Shown: positions 23,962 through 33,500 of the stretch, piece after piece
Layout: each line of letters begins with the position of its first letter
Numbering within the stretch: position 1 is the stretch's first letter
DNA from: Sphingobacterium hotanense
GTDB lineage: Bacteria; Bacteroidota; Bacteroidia; Sphingobacteriales; Sphingobacteriaceae
DNA length: 64,000 nt
NCBI RefSeq assembly: GCF_008274825.1
Contig: NZ_CP030848.1
Location: forward strand, 1,116,001 to 1,180,000
Reading direction: 5' to 3'
Notes under the pieces: generated by a model
What the model was told of the DNA's origin: nothing
The model's input: only the letters and a program-made list of their open reading frames with translations
The model's database searches: none
Program-made: the position numbers and the translations under genes

Positions 23962-24003
23962 GGTCTTTGGATAGGTTGATTATACCTATACAAGATAAGG
24001 AAA

Positions 24004-25191
24004 CTAGCAAAATTTGGCAATCCCTTCACGAATAATTTTACAAGCCGCTTTAATCTCCTCTTCGGTAATCGTCAATGGCGGAGCAACACGAAGGGCGGTT
24101 TCACAATGTAGATACCAGTCGATGATTAACCCCTGTTCTGCACAATAATTGCTGACAGCATAAACCTGTTCGAAATTATCCAATTGCAAACACATCATTA
24201 AGCCCAGTCCTCGGATTTCTTTGATTTGAGGGATGTCAAGTTCCTTTCGGAACAATGCGGCCTTGCTTTCGACTTGCTCCACGAGTTTTTCTTGTTGAAT
24301 GACTTCTAAAGATGCTTTTGCAGCAGCGCAGGATACAGGATGCCCACCAAAGGTTGTAATGTGACCAAGCATTGGATTGGCTTTGATGACGTCCATTACT
24401 TCTTTTCGCGCCACGAAGGCACCTAAAGGCATACCTCCTCCAATACCTTTCGCCAGCATGAGAATATCCGGAACGATATCAAAATGTTCAAAAGCGAAAA
24501 GTTTTCCGGTCCTTCCGAAACCAGTTTGTATTTCATCAAAAATCAGGAGAGTTCCTGTCTCGTCACATTTATTACGCAGAGCCTGCATATAGGCTTTGTC
24601 AGGAACGCGAACGCCCGCTTCGCCCTGTATCGCTTCGACCACAACGGCTGCGGTCTTATCATTGATTTTTTCTAGATCTGGTAAATGGTTGTATTGTATA
24701 AAAGAGATTCCCGGTAGGAGTGGGGCGTAAGCTTTTCTGTAATCCTCGTTTCCGATTAAGCTCAATGCTCCCTGTGTGCTACCATGGTAAGCTTCTTTAG
24801 CAGCAATAATTTCCTGACGACCAGTAAATTTCTTTGCTATTTTCATGGATCCTTCGACAGCTTCCGCGCCCGAGTTCGTTAAGTATACAGATCCAAAGCT
24901 GTTCGGTAAAACGCTTAGCAAATCTGTCGCAAATTGCACTTGCGGCGCTTGTACAAACTCGCCATACACTGTGACATGCATAAACTTATCAAGCTGTTGC
25001 TGAATCGCAGCCAGCACCTTTGGATGGCGATGACCGATATTACTCACGTTGAAGCCTGAAACCAAGTCCATATAGGATTGCCCCTCAGGTCCATAAAGGT
25101 AAATGCCTTCGGTACGCTCTACTTCGATGAGTCTTGGGGATTCTGAAGTCTGTGCGGTATTTTGTAAAAAAAGTTCTCTATTGCTAATCAT
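24004..25191 (-). CDS. Class III (acetylornithine/GABA-type) aminotransferase
   Basis: A 395-residue PLP-dependent aminotransferase, normal length for the group. Visible motifs are LTNSGAEAVEGSMKIA (phosphate binding, near 105), AYHGSTQGALS, IFDEIQTGFGRTG with the PLP-contacting Asp, and MLAKGIGGGMPLGAF with the Schiff-base Lys near residue 260. Substrate cannot be fixed; annotation as acetylornithine, 4-aminobutyrate or ornithine aminotransferase would be a guess. It lies 40 bases upstream of the SGNH gene on the same strand but with no functional link evident. Confidence 0.88.
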   Translation of the reverse strand: MISNRELFLQNTAQTSESPRLIEVERTEGIYLYGPEGQSYMDLVSGFNVSNIGHRHPKVLAAIQQQLDKFMHVTVYGEFVQAPQVQFATDLLSVLPNSFGSVYLTNSGAEAVEGSMKIAKKFTGRQEIIAAKEAYHGSTQGALSLIGNEDYRKAYAPLLPGISFIQYNHLPDLEKINDKTAAVVVEAIQGEAGVRVPDKAYMQALRNKCDETGTLLIFDEIQTGFGRTGKLFAFEHFDIVPDILMLAKGIGGGMPLGAFVARKEVMDVIKANPMLGHITTFGGHPVSCAAAKASLEVIQQEKLVEQVESKAALFRKELDIPQIKEIRGLGLMMCLQLDNFEQVYAVSNYCAEQGLIIDWYLHCETALRVAPPLTITEEEIKAACKIIREGIAKFC

Positions 25192-25285
25192 GGTTGGGTA
25201 TTATTCGATAATATAACTTTCAAGCCGCTATTGGTGCAATAACAAGGATGAAAGTTCTCAAAGGCGTTTATAAATAAAGCCTATA

Positions 25286-25317
25286 AGAAAAAAAGAAGCT
25301 CTTACTTAGAGCTTCTT
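25286..25317 (-). terminator. Terminator of the ECF sigma operon
   Basis: A perfect 10-bp stem (25293-25302 with 25308-25317) is followed on the minus strand by a T run. It directly follows the stop of the Spy-like gene. Confidence 0.8.
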
Positions 25318-25320
25318 CTG

Positions 25321-25758
25321 TTAATTTCTGTGATTCCTGCCTTTCAGCTCTTTGTAGAGTAACTCGATAAATTCTTGTTCTACAGAGAAGAATTGAGAAG
25401 CTCGGGATTGCCCGATAACTTCCGCAAAGCGGGATCTATAGTTTTTCTTAATTTCGACTTCTTTCGCATCGAAGGAAATCGCGTCATTTCCGGGTCTAAA
25501 AGAATTGGAGCCTCCTTGTCTGCGCTCGCTACCACGACTCTTCTGCATCTTTACATCTCTAATTTCCTTCGTATACTGATTGTAAATAGGGAAAAACTGT
25601 TGAGCCTCCGCAGGAGTCAATCGTAACTGTTTGGTAATGAATGCAGATTTTTGATTCTCTATCGCTTCAAATCTATCTTGACGTGATTGTCCATTTGCTC
25701 CAAAACAAAATAAGCAAGCCAAACAGAATGTCGTAATAATATGTTTCAAACGAAGCAT
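25321..25758 (-). CDS. Spy/CpxP-like periplasmic protein
   Basis: A 145-residue exported protein with a signal peptide of about 23 residues (ending GANG-QSRQDRF). The helical region holds an LTPAEAQQFFPIYNQY motif near residues 46-61, reminiscent of the LTxxQ motif of Spy/CpxP stress-sensing chaperones. It is the third gene after an ECF sigma factor and the repeat-containing membrane protein. Its ATG overlaps the preceding stop in TAATG, so it is translationally coupled. Such a protein could be a periplasmic sensor or a target of the sigma factor; this is an inference. Confidence 0.65.
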   Translation of the reverse strand: MLRLKHIITTFCLACLFCFGANGQSRQDRFEAIENQKSAFITKQLRLTPAEAQQFFPIYNQYTKEIRDVKMQKSRGSERRQGGSNSFRPGNDAISFDAKEVEIKKNYRSRFAEVIGQSRASQFFSVEQEFIELLYKELKGRNHRN

Positions 25759-26702
25759 TATAATGTATTATAATTTAAGTATTCTTCTAAATCTTTGTCA
25801 TCAATTTGACTACCAATAGCTGCTGATTCCTCCGGCTCATAGATGTACTCTGCATAATATGCTAAATCCGTGCCATCCGAATGACTAGCTAAATAGCTTA
25901 TGATTTCATCCTCAGGAATTTCATCCAAGGAAACTTGCTCTGCATTCGCTACAGTTGCTGCAGAATTTACATTGTTAGGATCACTATTATAAGTAGAAAC
26001 ACCAACAAATGCTGCAACACATGCCGCCGCGGCTGCACCTATCCAAATAACAGGTCTGCTTTTCTTGCGCTCTGTTGTAGGCGTAGGTTGTGGCATTTGG
26101 ATAACCTTCTTATCCTCAACCTCATCTAATATCGACTTCGTTAATTTGTCGAAGTATCCCATCGGAACAGTAAAACCGTCCGTTTGAACTTTAGATTTCA
26201 AATCATCGACAGCAATTGATGCCATGATCTGATCGGTAGAAGTTTCGAAATATTGGTCTGGAATTTCAAACCCACTTTCTTTAACTTGCTCTTGAAGATT
26301 ATCCTCACTTACTTTCGCCATTATAGAATCGCTTAAGTTCGTAAAATAGCCTTCAGGAACGGTAAATTGTTCTTCTTGCAATTGGTCGATCTGTACATGC
26401 TGCATGATACGATCATTTAAGTCTGCGAAGTAACCCGCTGGAACTTCAAAACCTTCATGTTGCTGAAACTGGTCAATCTTAACTTGCGACATAATCTGTT
26501 CGCTCAATACACCGAAATAACTTTCGGGAACTTCGAAGCCAGCACGTTCATCCTTGCTTGTACTATCCAATTTTGCTAAGAACAATAGCCTGTTGGTTTG
26601 TTCATTGAAATAATTGTCGGGTACAGTGAAAGGGTTAACACGCAACGAATCAGGTAAGTTATTGCCTTCCATGTTGTCGTAATATGTGTTGTTTTCTTTC
26701 AT
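25758..26702 (-). CDS. Membrane protein with six FxVPxxYF repeats, probable anti-sigma factor
   Basis: A 314-residue protein. The N-terminal cytoplasmic part carries six imperfect repeats of 26-32 residues, each opening with F(E/T)(V/I)PxxYF (NPFTVPDNYF, GFEVPESYF, GFEVPAGYF, QFTVPEGYF, GFEIPDQYF, GFTVPMGYF) and continuing with an amphipathic helix (for example DLNDRIMQHVQID). A single membrane helix (WIGAAAAACVAAFVGVSTY) follows near residue 220, then an acidic periplasmic tail. Its position directly after an ECF sigma gene suggests an anti-sigma role. No standard anti-sigma domain is recognised. In Bacteroidota one such motif often opens proteins next to ECF sigma genes; six in series is unusual. 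Confidence 0.7.
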   Translation of the reverse strand: MKENNTYYDNMEGNNLPDSLRVNPFTVPDNYFNEQTNRLLFLAKLDSTSKDERAGFEVPESYFGVLSEQIMSQVKIDQFQQHEGFEVPAGYFADLNDRIMQHVQIDQLQEEQFTVPEGYFTNLSDSIMAKVSEDNLQEQVKESGFEIPDQYFETSTDQIMASIAVDDLKSKVQTDGFTVPMGYFDKLTKSILDEVEDKKVIQMPQPTPTTERKKSRPVIWIGAAAAACVAAFVGVSTYNSDPNNVNSAATVANAEQVSLDEIPEDEIISYLASHSDGTDLAYYAEYIYEPEESAAIGSQIDDKDLEEYLNYNTL

Positions 26703-26736
26703 AGTACACTAATAGAATAGTTTTTGCGCAAAAGGT

Positions 26737-27282
26737 TTAATCATTCTTGGCAAAAAAGTTCTCTATCTTCTTAACAGCCAAATGATAGGACGCTTTTAAA
26801 GCGCCGACACTTGTACCTAGTACCTCGGATATTTCGTCGTACTTCATGTCTTCAAAATATTTCATATTGAAAACTAAACGCTGTTTGTCGGGAAGTGTCA
26901 ACAACGCTTCCTGCAATTTCTGCTGCGCGCGGTCGCCATTAAAGTAGGATCCGTCCGCTAAAGTATCCGAAAGATAAGCAGATGTTTCATCATCCAATGA
27001 AACATTCTGCTTTTGTTTTTTCTTATTTAAGAAAGTAATGCATTCATTCGTCGCAATTCTATATAACCAAGTATATAGCTGCGAGTCCTCTCTGAACTTT
27101 TCGAGATTACGCCAAACCTTAATAAAGATATCCTGCACAACATCATCGGCATCGTCATGGTCAATAACCATTCTCCGGACATGCCAATAGATTTTCTGCT
27201 GGTACTTTTTTAATAACTCGCGAAATGCTTCCTCGCGGGTCTTCTCATCGGCGAACTTCGCAATGATCAGGGAATCTTCCAT
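26737..27282 (-). CDS. ECF-type RNA polymerase sigma factor
   Basis: A 181-residue sigma-70 family group IV factor. Region 2 includes HDDADDVVQDIFIKVWRNLEKF, of which the first half contacts core polymerase and the second reads the promoter -10 equivalent. Region 4 is the helix-turn-helix KYDEISEVLGTSVGALKASY near residues 140-160. It would direct polymerase to envelope or stress promoters. It starts 6 bases after the transketolase gene on the same strand, which suggests read-through from the tkt genes, and is followed by the putative membrane anti-sigma and a Spy-like gene. Confidence 0.93.
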   Translation of the reverse strand: MEDSLIIAKFADEKTREEAFRELLKKYQQKIYWHVRRMVIDHDDADDVVQDIFIKVWRNLEKFREDSQLYTWLYRIATNECITFLNKKKQKQNVSLDDETSAYLSDTLADGSYFNGDRAQQKLQEALLTLPDKQRLVFNMKYFEDMKYDEISEVLGTSVGALKASYHLAVKKIENFFAKND

Positions 27283-27288
27283 ATTGGA

Positions 27289-28242
27289 TTATTTTCTGCT
27301 AATTACTTTTTTCGCTGCTTTTACAATGTCTGCAGCCGTTAAACCATATTTCTCCATCAATTGAGCTGGTGTGCCCGATTCGCCGAAGCTATCGTTTACA
27401 GCAACATACTCTTGCGGAGTAGGAAGTTCTTTCGCTAATACCTGTGCAACGCTGTCGCCCAAACCACCTAAACGGTTGTGTTCTTCTGCAGTCACGACAC
27501 ATTTAGTTTTTGCAACAGATTTCAAAATAGCTTCAGCATCTAAAGGCTTAATCGTGTGGATATTGATAATCTCAGCGTTAATACCTGCTTTTTCCAATTC
27601 CTCACCCGCTTGGATAGCTTCCCATACTAAGTGACCTGTAGCAATAATCGTTACGTCCGTACCTTCGTTCAACATCACGGCTTTACCGATCTCGAATTTC
27701 TGATCTGCAGGTGTGAAGTTAGGAACAACAGGACGACCGAAACGCAAATATGCTGGCCCCTCATGGTCTACTAACGCAATAGTAGCTGCTTTTGTTTGGT
27801 TATAATCACAAGGATTGATAACTGTCATACCTGGCAACATCTTCATCAAGCCGATGTCTTCTAAGATTTGGTGAGTAGCACCATCTTCTCCAAGTGTTAA
27901 TCCAGCGTGTGAAGCACAAATCTTCACGTTCTTACCTGAGTAAGCGATGGATTGACGAATTTGGTCATAAACACGCCCTGTAGAGAAGTTAGCAAAAGTT
28001 CCTGTAAAAGGGATCTTTCCACCAATAGTCAAACCAGCAGCAATACCCATCATGTTTGCTTCCGCGATTCCTATTTGGAAGAAACGCTCAGGATAAGCTT
28101 TTATAAAGTCGTTCATTTTCAATGAACCGATCAAGTCAGCACATAACGCTACTACGTTTTCGTTTTGTTGACCAGCTTCTAATAAGCCAGCACCGAAACC
28201 TGAGCGTGTATCTTTTGATTCTGTATATGTATATTTTTTCAT
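27289..28242 (-). CDS. Transketolase, C-terminal subunit
   Basis: The 317-residue second half of a split transketolase, holding the pyrimidine-binding domain and the C-terminal domain. Visible motifs are RFFQIGIAEANMMGIAAGL with the conserved Glu for TPP activation, HAGLTLGEDGATHQ, and NPCDYNQTKAA. Together with the N-terminal subunit encoded just upstream it would transfer two-carbon units between pentose-phosphate sugars in the cytosol. Split transketolases are common in Bacteroidota. Confidence 0.92.
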   Translation of the reverse strand: MKKYTYTESKDTRSGFGAGLLEAGQQNENVVALCADLIGSLKMNDFIKAYPERFFQIGIAEANMMGIAAGLTIGGKIPFTGTFANFSTGRVYDQIRQSIAYSGKNVKICASHAGLTLGEDGATHQILEDIGLMKMLPGMTVINPCDYNQTKAATIALVDHEGPAYLRFGRPVVPNFTPADQKFEIGKAVMLNEGTDVTIIATGHLVWEAIQAGEELEKAGINAEIINIHTIKPLDAEAILKSVAKTKCVVTAEEHNRLGGLGDSVAQVLAKELPTPQEYVAVNDSFGESGTPAQLMEKYGLTAADIVKAAKKVISRK

Positions 28243-28297
28243 TTTTTGAAGTCTCGTTCAGAATGGCAAAGCCATTTAAAGTCTAACAAATGTTATC

Positions 28298-29146
28298 TTA
28301 ATAATCACCAATTGTTGCAGGGATTTGGTTCAATGCGCTTGCTAATTGCTCATCGTTTGGAGCAACACCATGCCATTTATGTGATCCCATCATGAAATCA
28401 ACACCATTACCCATTTCCGTATGCAATAAGATAATTACTGGTTTACCCTTTCCGGTGCGAGACTTAGCCTCATCTAAACCAGCAACAACAGATGCCATAT
28501 CATTACCTTTCTCAACTTCTAACACGTCCCATCCGAAAGCTTCCCATTTTGCACGCAGGTTGCCTAATGAAAGAACCGTTTCTGTAGAACCATCAATCTG
28601 CGCATTGTTGTAGTCAACTGCTGCAATGACGTTGTCCATTTTGTTGTGAGGAGCATACATCGCTGCTTCCCAAACCTGTCCTTCTTGCAACTCACCGTCA
28701 CCCATCAAGACATAAACTAAGCTGTTGTCCTTGTTTAACTTCTTCGCTTGTGCAGCACCGATCGCTACAGATAATCCTTGTCCTAATGAACCAGATGCAA
28801 CACGAATTCCTGGAAGGTGCTCATGTGTAGTCGGGTGTCCTTGAAGACGTGAATCAATCTTACGGAAAGTCGCTAGCTCACTAACCGGAAAGTATCCAGC
28901 TCTCGCCAAGGTACTGTAAAATACCGGAGAAATGTGCCCATTTGATAAGAAGAATAAATCCTCACCAATACCATCCATGTTGAATGAAGGGTCATGTTTC
29001 ATCGCGTGGAAGTACAATGCCACAAAATAATCTGTACAACCTAAAGATCCCCCTGGGTGTCCTGATTGACATGCATGTACCATGCGAACAATGTCTCTTC
29101 TTACTTGAGAAGCTGTTTGTTCAAGCTTGTTTATATCTGCACTCAT
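28298..29146 (-). CDS. Transketolase, N-terminal subunit
   Basis: The 282-residue TPP-binding half of a split transketolase. Motifs include CQSGHPGGSLGCTDYF near residue 27, GHISPVFYSTLA, GSLGQGLSVAIGAA, and the TPP/Mg motif MGDGELQEGQVWEA continuing to the Asn pair in DYNNAQIDG. It precedes the C-terminal subunit by 55 bases on the same strand, and both are needed for activity. Confidence 0.92.
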   Translation of the reverse strand: MSADINKLEQTASQVRRDIVRMVHACQSGHPGGSLGCTDYFVALYFHAMKHDPSFNMDGIGEDLFFLSNGHISPVFYSTLARAGYFPVSELATFRKIDSRLQGHPTTHEHLPGIRVASGSLGQGLSVAIGAAQAKKLNKDNSLVYVLMGDGELQEGQVWEAAMYAPHNKMDNVIAAVDYNNAQIDGSTETVLSLGNLRAKWEAFGWDVLEVEKGNDMASVVAGLDEAKSRTGKGKPVIILLHTEMGNGVDFMMGSHKWHGVAPNDEQLASALNQIPATIGDY

Positions 29147-29477
29147 TTTTTAGTATAAATGTTTCGATTGTTTTGCCGATAAAGGTAGTGAATTTTTTAA
29201 AAGTATCTAGTATTTAGTAGATGTTAGACATTAGATATGAGACATTAGATTTTAGACGTTTTCAAAAAAGAAAGGGAAATTTGCCTTTGAACGAATAAAG
29301 GAAGGATACAAGGATATTCAGGATCCTGCAAATCCTTTCATCATTCCTTTCTTAGTTCAAGACAACCTTCTTACCTCCTTCACTAACTAACTCCATCCTT
29401 CCTCCAAAACAAAAAAACCTGCATTGCCGCAGGTTTTGATAGATATTGCTCTAATATCTAATATCTCACATCTAGCC
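29147..29477. repeat. Intergenic repeat island 3
   Basis: No gene is visible. The outer AT-rich TTAGACATTAGATATGAGA module lies at 29205-29255 and its inverse at 29450-29470. Degenerate B arms (GAACGAATAAAGGAAGGAT near 29289, inverted ATCATTCCTTTCTTAGTTC near 29340) flank an AGGATCCTG centre. The copy has decayed relative to those at 1.2, 19.2 and 43.8 kb. The tsaD terminator follows. Confidence 0.65.
29409..29436 (-). terminator. Terminator of tsaD
   Basis: An 8-bp stem AAACCTGC (29415-29422) / GCAGGTTT (29429-29436) has an ATTGCC loop. On the minus strand it is followed by a T run (complement of 29410-29417). Confidence 0.8.
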
Positions 29478-30479
29478 TCACACATGCATTCTTGCCAGCG
29501 GAGAAATATCCTGTCCAACAAAGTCTTGTTCCAGGAACTTATGATACCCTGCAATAGCGATCATTGCTGCATTATCGGTGCAGTACTCGAATTTAGGGAT
29601 AAAAACGTTCCACTTATACTTTTCGCCCATCGCTAATAGCGAGCTGCGCAATCCAGAGTTTGCAGAAACACCTCCGGCGATTGCAATATCTTTAACGCCC
29701 GTTTGTTTTGCGGCTTTTTTAAGCTTGTTCAATAAGATAGATACGATTCGATCCTGCACGGAAGCGCAAAGATCATCCATCCGTTCCTCGAGGAAGTTTG
29801 GATTTTTCTTGATCTCCGCTTGCACGAGGTATAGGATAGCCGTCTTAAGGCCTGAAAAACTAAAATTAAGCTCCGGTATTTGAGGTTCTGGCAGCTTGAA
29901 GGCCGTAGGGGCTCCATTTTTCGCATGCTTATCAATCAATGGTCCGCCGGGGTAGGGTAGATTCAAAATCTTGGCTGTTTTATCGAAAGCTTCTCCAGCA
30001 GCGTCATCCAAGGTTTCTCCTAGAAGCTCCATCTCAAAATAATCCTTTACTAACACAATCTGTGTATGGCCGCCCGATACCGTTAAACATAAAAATGGAA
30101 AAGAGGGCTTCGGGTTATCGATATAGTGTGCTAAAATGTGCGCCTGCATATGGTTAACCTCAATTAATGGAATATCCATCGCCAGGGCGAAGGATTTTGC
30201 AAAGGAAGTTCCGACCAATAATGACCCTAAAAGTCCGGGTCCGCGCGTAAAAGACACTGCATCTATATCTTTTTTGCTTATTTTTGCTTGAATAATGGCT
30301 TGATCTACTGTGGGAATAATATTCTGTTGATGGGCACGGGATGCCAATTCAGGCACAACCCCTCCGTATTTCGCATGGATTGCTTGACTTGCAATGATAT
30401 TTGAACGAATTTCGCCGTCTATACAGATAGATGCGGAAGTTTCATCACAGGATGATTCTATACCGAGTATGATAGCCAT
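29478..30479 (-). CDS. tsaD: tRNA N6-adenosine threonylcarbamoyltransferase TsaD
   Basis: A 333-residue ASKHA-fold enzyme that transfers the threonylcarbamoyl group to A37 of ANN-decoding tRNAs, with TsaB and TsaE as partners. The metal ligands His110 and His114 lie in NHMQAHILAHY; SGGHTQIV near 134 and AGGVSANSGLR near 273 are also diagnostic. The N-terminal IESSCDETSASI is typical. A -7 promoter match on the minus strand lies 26 bases upstream. It is divergent from tamB and ends in a clear terminator. Confidence 0.97.
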   Translation of the reverse strand: MAIILGIESSCDETSASICIDGEIRSNIIASQAIHAKYGGVVPELASRAHQQNIIPTVDQAIIQAKISKKDIDAVSFTRGPGLLGSLLVGTSFAKSFALAMDIPLIEVNHMQAHILAHYIDNPKPSFPFLCLTVSGGHTQIVLVKDYFEMELLGETLDDAAGEAFDKTAKILNLPYPGGPLIDKHAKNGAPTAFKLPEPQIPELNFSFSGLKTAILYLVQAEIKKNPNFLEERMDDLCASVQDRIVSILLNKLKKAAKQTGVKDIAIAGGVSANSGLRSSLLAMGEKYKWNVFIPKFEYCTDNAAMIAIAGYHKFLEQDFVGQDISPLARMHV

Positions 30480-30504
30480 TTGAGGGATGTATTAAAATAA
30501 AGCA

Positions 30505-30512
30505 CAAAAGTA
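30505..30512 (-). promoter_or_regulatory. -7 promoter element of tsaD
   Basis: On the minus strand TACTTTTG matches the Bacteroidota -7 consensus 26 bases before the tsaD ATG. No convincing -33 element is seen. It lies within the probable N-terminal coding extension of tamB. Confidence 0.45.
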
Positions 30513-30535
30513 TCAAAAAAATACTTAAAATAACG

Positions 30536-33500
30536 TTGTATAGCTTGCTTGGCTTAATAGCCGTGCTTTGCCTTGTCGTATTGTCCCTTCAATTCGCATC
30601 GGTTCAAACATTTGTAACTAAACGCGTCGCGAACTACCTCTCCGACGAGCTGAACGCCAAAGTTGAACTTAAACATATCTACTTCCGCCCATTCGACCAG
30701 CTGACGCTGACTGAGTTCAAACTCAGCGACCAGCAGGGGAAGCCGATGCTAAGTGCGGAGAAGCTCCATGCTGATCTGATGCTCAGACATTTCTTCCAAA
30801 ATAAAATTGTTATCGAAGACTTAGCATTGCACAAGGCCTATGTAGATTTTCAAGTCTATAAAGACAGTTCTAACTTTAAATTCCTCATCGACTATTTTGC
30901 GCCGAAAAAGAAACCCGAGGGCAAAAAGAAAAAACCATTAGAACTACAGCTGCACAATCTAACATTGGTCGATAATCATATCAAGATTTTAAACCATCAG
31001 CAAAAGCATCATAACCGTGGCGTCGACTTTTCAGATATTGAACTCCAACATTTGAACGTCAATCTCGCCAATATTAAGTTTGATTCTATATCGCTCAAAA
31101 CGGACATCAAGGAGCTTTCGCTACAGGAGAAATCCGGATTTCAGATTAAACGCCTTCTTGCGAAGGCTTATATCAGCAATACCAGTATGGAGTTCGATCA
31201 GTTGGATCTGGAAACCAACCGCTCCAAGGTTGGACGCTATCTAAAGTTCTCTTATAAGAAGTTCGCAGATTTTGGAGATTTCATCAAGAAAGTGCACATC
31301 GAAGGAACGATGGACGATGTCTATGTAGATTCGCGCGACATTGAATACTTTGCACCAACGATGAACAGGGTTCAATTTACAGCGAGTGTCCCGCAGGCCA
31401 CCGTTGAGGGCACTGTAAACAATATCCGCTCGCAAAATGCATATATCAAAACAGGTAAAGAAACGCTCCTAAGAGGCGACTTCAGCATCAAGGGGCTGCC
31501 GAATATGGACAAAACGATCTTTGATTTTGAAGCCAGCGATCTTCAGACCTCCGCGAAAGACCTTGAACTATTGATCCCTAAATTAGCAAACCGCGCTAAA
31601 TTTTCCCTTCCCGAGCAATTGCATCAGTTTGGACTGATCAAATTCGAAGGGACTTTCAATGGTTTATATAATCTATTTGATATTAAAGGTGATTTTGATA
31701 CCCAATTAGGCGCGCTCAATACCGATAGCAAAATTGATATACGAAAAGAAATAACTTATCAAGGACATCTGGCGTCCAAATCCTTCCAACTGGGCGAACT
31801 TATAGGCAGCAAGTCTATTAAAAATACAGCGTTCGCCTTTGACTTCGACGGGCAGAGCCTTGATTTCAACAAAATGAAACTCCAATTGGAAGGAGGCTTG
31901 CGCAATTTCCAGTTTGGCAACTACAGCTACGACAGTGTGGAAGTATCAGGACTCCTGGATCAAAAACTTATCGATGTTACGGGTTTTATCCAAGACCCGA
32001 ATGCCCAACTCGCATATGATGCCAAAGTGGATTTCCAATCTGCCGAAGCAAGCTATGACGTATCGGCCGATGTGGAATTGATCAATCTGAAAAAGATGGG
32101 ATTTGTCGAAAAAGACAGTATCGTTATCTTCAATTCTCAAATCAACACCCATCTTACCGGCAATAATCTCAATAACCTGAACGGTGATGTGATTGCTGAG
32201 CAGATCAATATGCAAACAACAAAAGGCGACTTCACTGTCAACGACCTTTTCTTCTCTGCCGAAGGAACGCAGATGGATCGGTTACTGACTTTGCGCTCCA
32301 ATGTCTTGGATGCTGAAATGAAAGGAGTGATCGACCTAAATACCCTCATCCCTTATTTCAAAGCATTAGCGATGCGCTATGCGCCGGCGATTGGTCTTAC
32401 AGTAGAACCCTATAATCCACAGATATTCGACTTGCAACTCAATGTCAAATCCTTTGAGCCTGTTTCTGCATTTTTAGACCCAACGCTTATATTGGATGAC
32501 GGCGCATCACTGGAAGCACACTTCTCATCGGAAGATTTCACCGCAGAATTTACGGCATTCAGCCCCTTCGTCCGTTATCAGGGAATCAATGTACAAAATA
32601 TACACATCCGTGAAAACGCAGATGAAGAAGCGTTTTCCTTAGATGTGACTGCCGACAAGCTCTTCCTGAGCGATAGCATATTTGTGACTGATATAGAAAT
32701 CAATAATATCCTTTCAAATGATAGCCTGCTGTTCAGTATAAACGGCGCTAAGGAGACCGATCTGAACTATCTCCGTCTAAATGGCGATATACATTTTGCG
32801 CATAATAAGCCGGCTTATATACATTTCAATAAATCGTCGATCATTGTCAACAAAGAGCCTTGGACGTTAAATACTGATGCAGAAATGCGAGTATCAAAAG
32901 GTAAATTCTACCTGACGAATCTCATTGCTAGCCAAGGTCAACAAAAGGTTGCTTTCAATGGTGTTTTATCCAATGAGGACGATAAGCTAGAGGTCAACTT
33001 CAGCAAGTTCAACTTGAACGCGCTGGAGGTGGTGCTGAAACCTTTGGGTATCCGCCTAGATGGTGAACTAAATGGGGATATTGAATTGCACTCTGCGTTT
33101 AAAAAGCCCTATCTCTCGGCCAACGTGCAAACCAGCCCTTTGGTTTACAATCAAATCCCAATCGGGCAGCTTCGATTATTGGCAGATTTTGATCCAGAGA
33201 CCAAACAAGCAAACCTCGATCTCCAGCTGCTCGACGACCTCAACAAAGGCCTGAAGTTGAATGGTACCTATCAAATTGCCGGTGTCGATCAAGAACTGAA
33301 TCTTAAAGGCTCCCTAAATCAGATGGAGCTGATCCTTTTTCAACCATTTGTACGGACGTTAACCTCCCAATTGCAAGGGAAGATGAATGCTGAAATTCAA
33401 ATTGGCGGAACGCTGAAGAACCCGGAGTTCAACGCTATTTCGAAAATCGAATATGCTTCCTTCAATGTAAATTACCTTAAAACTTCTTATAATATCAGCA

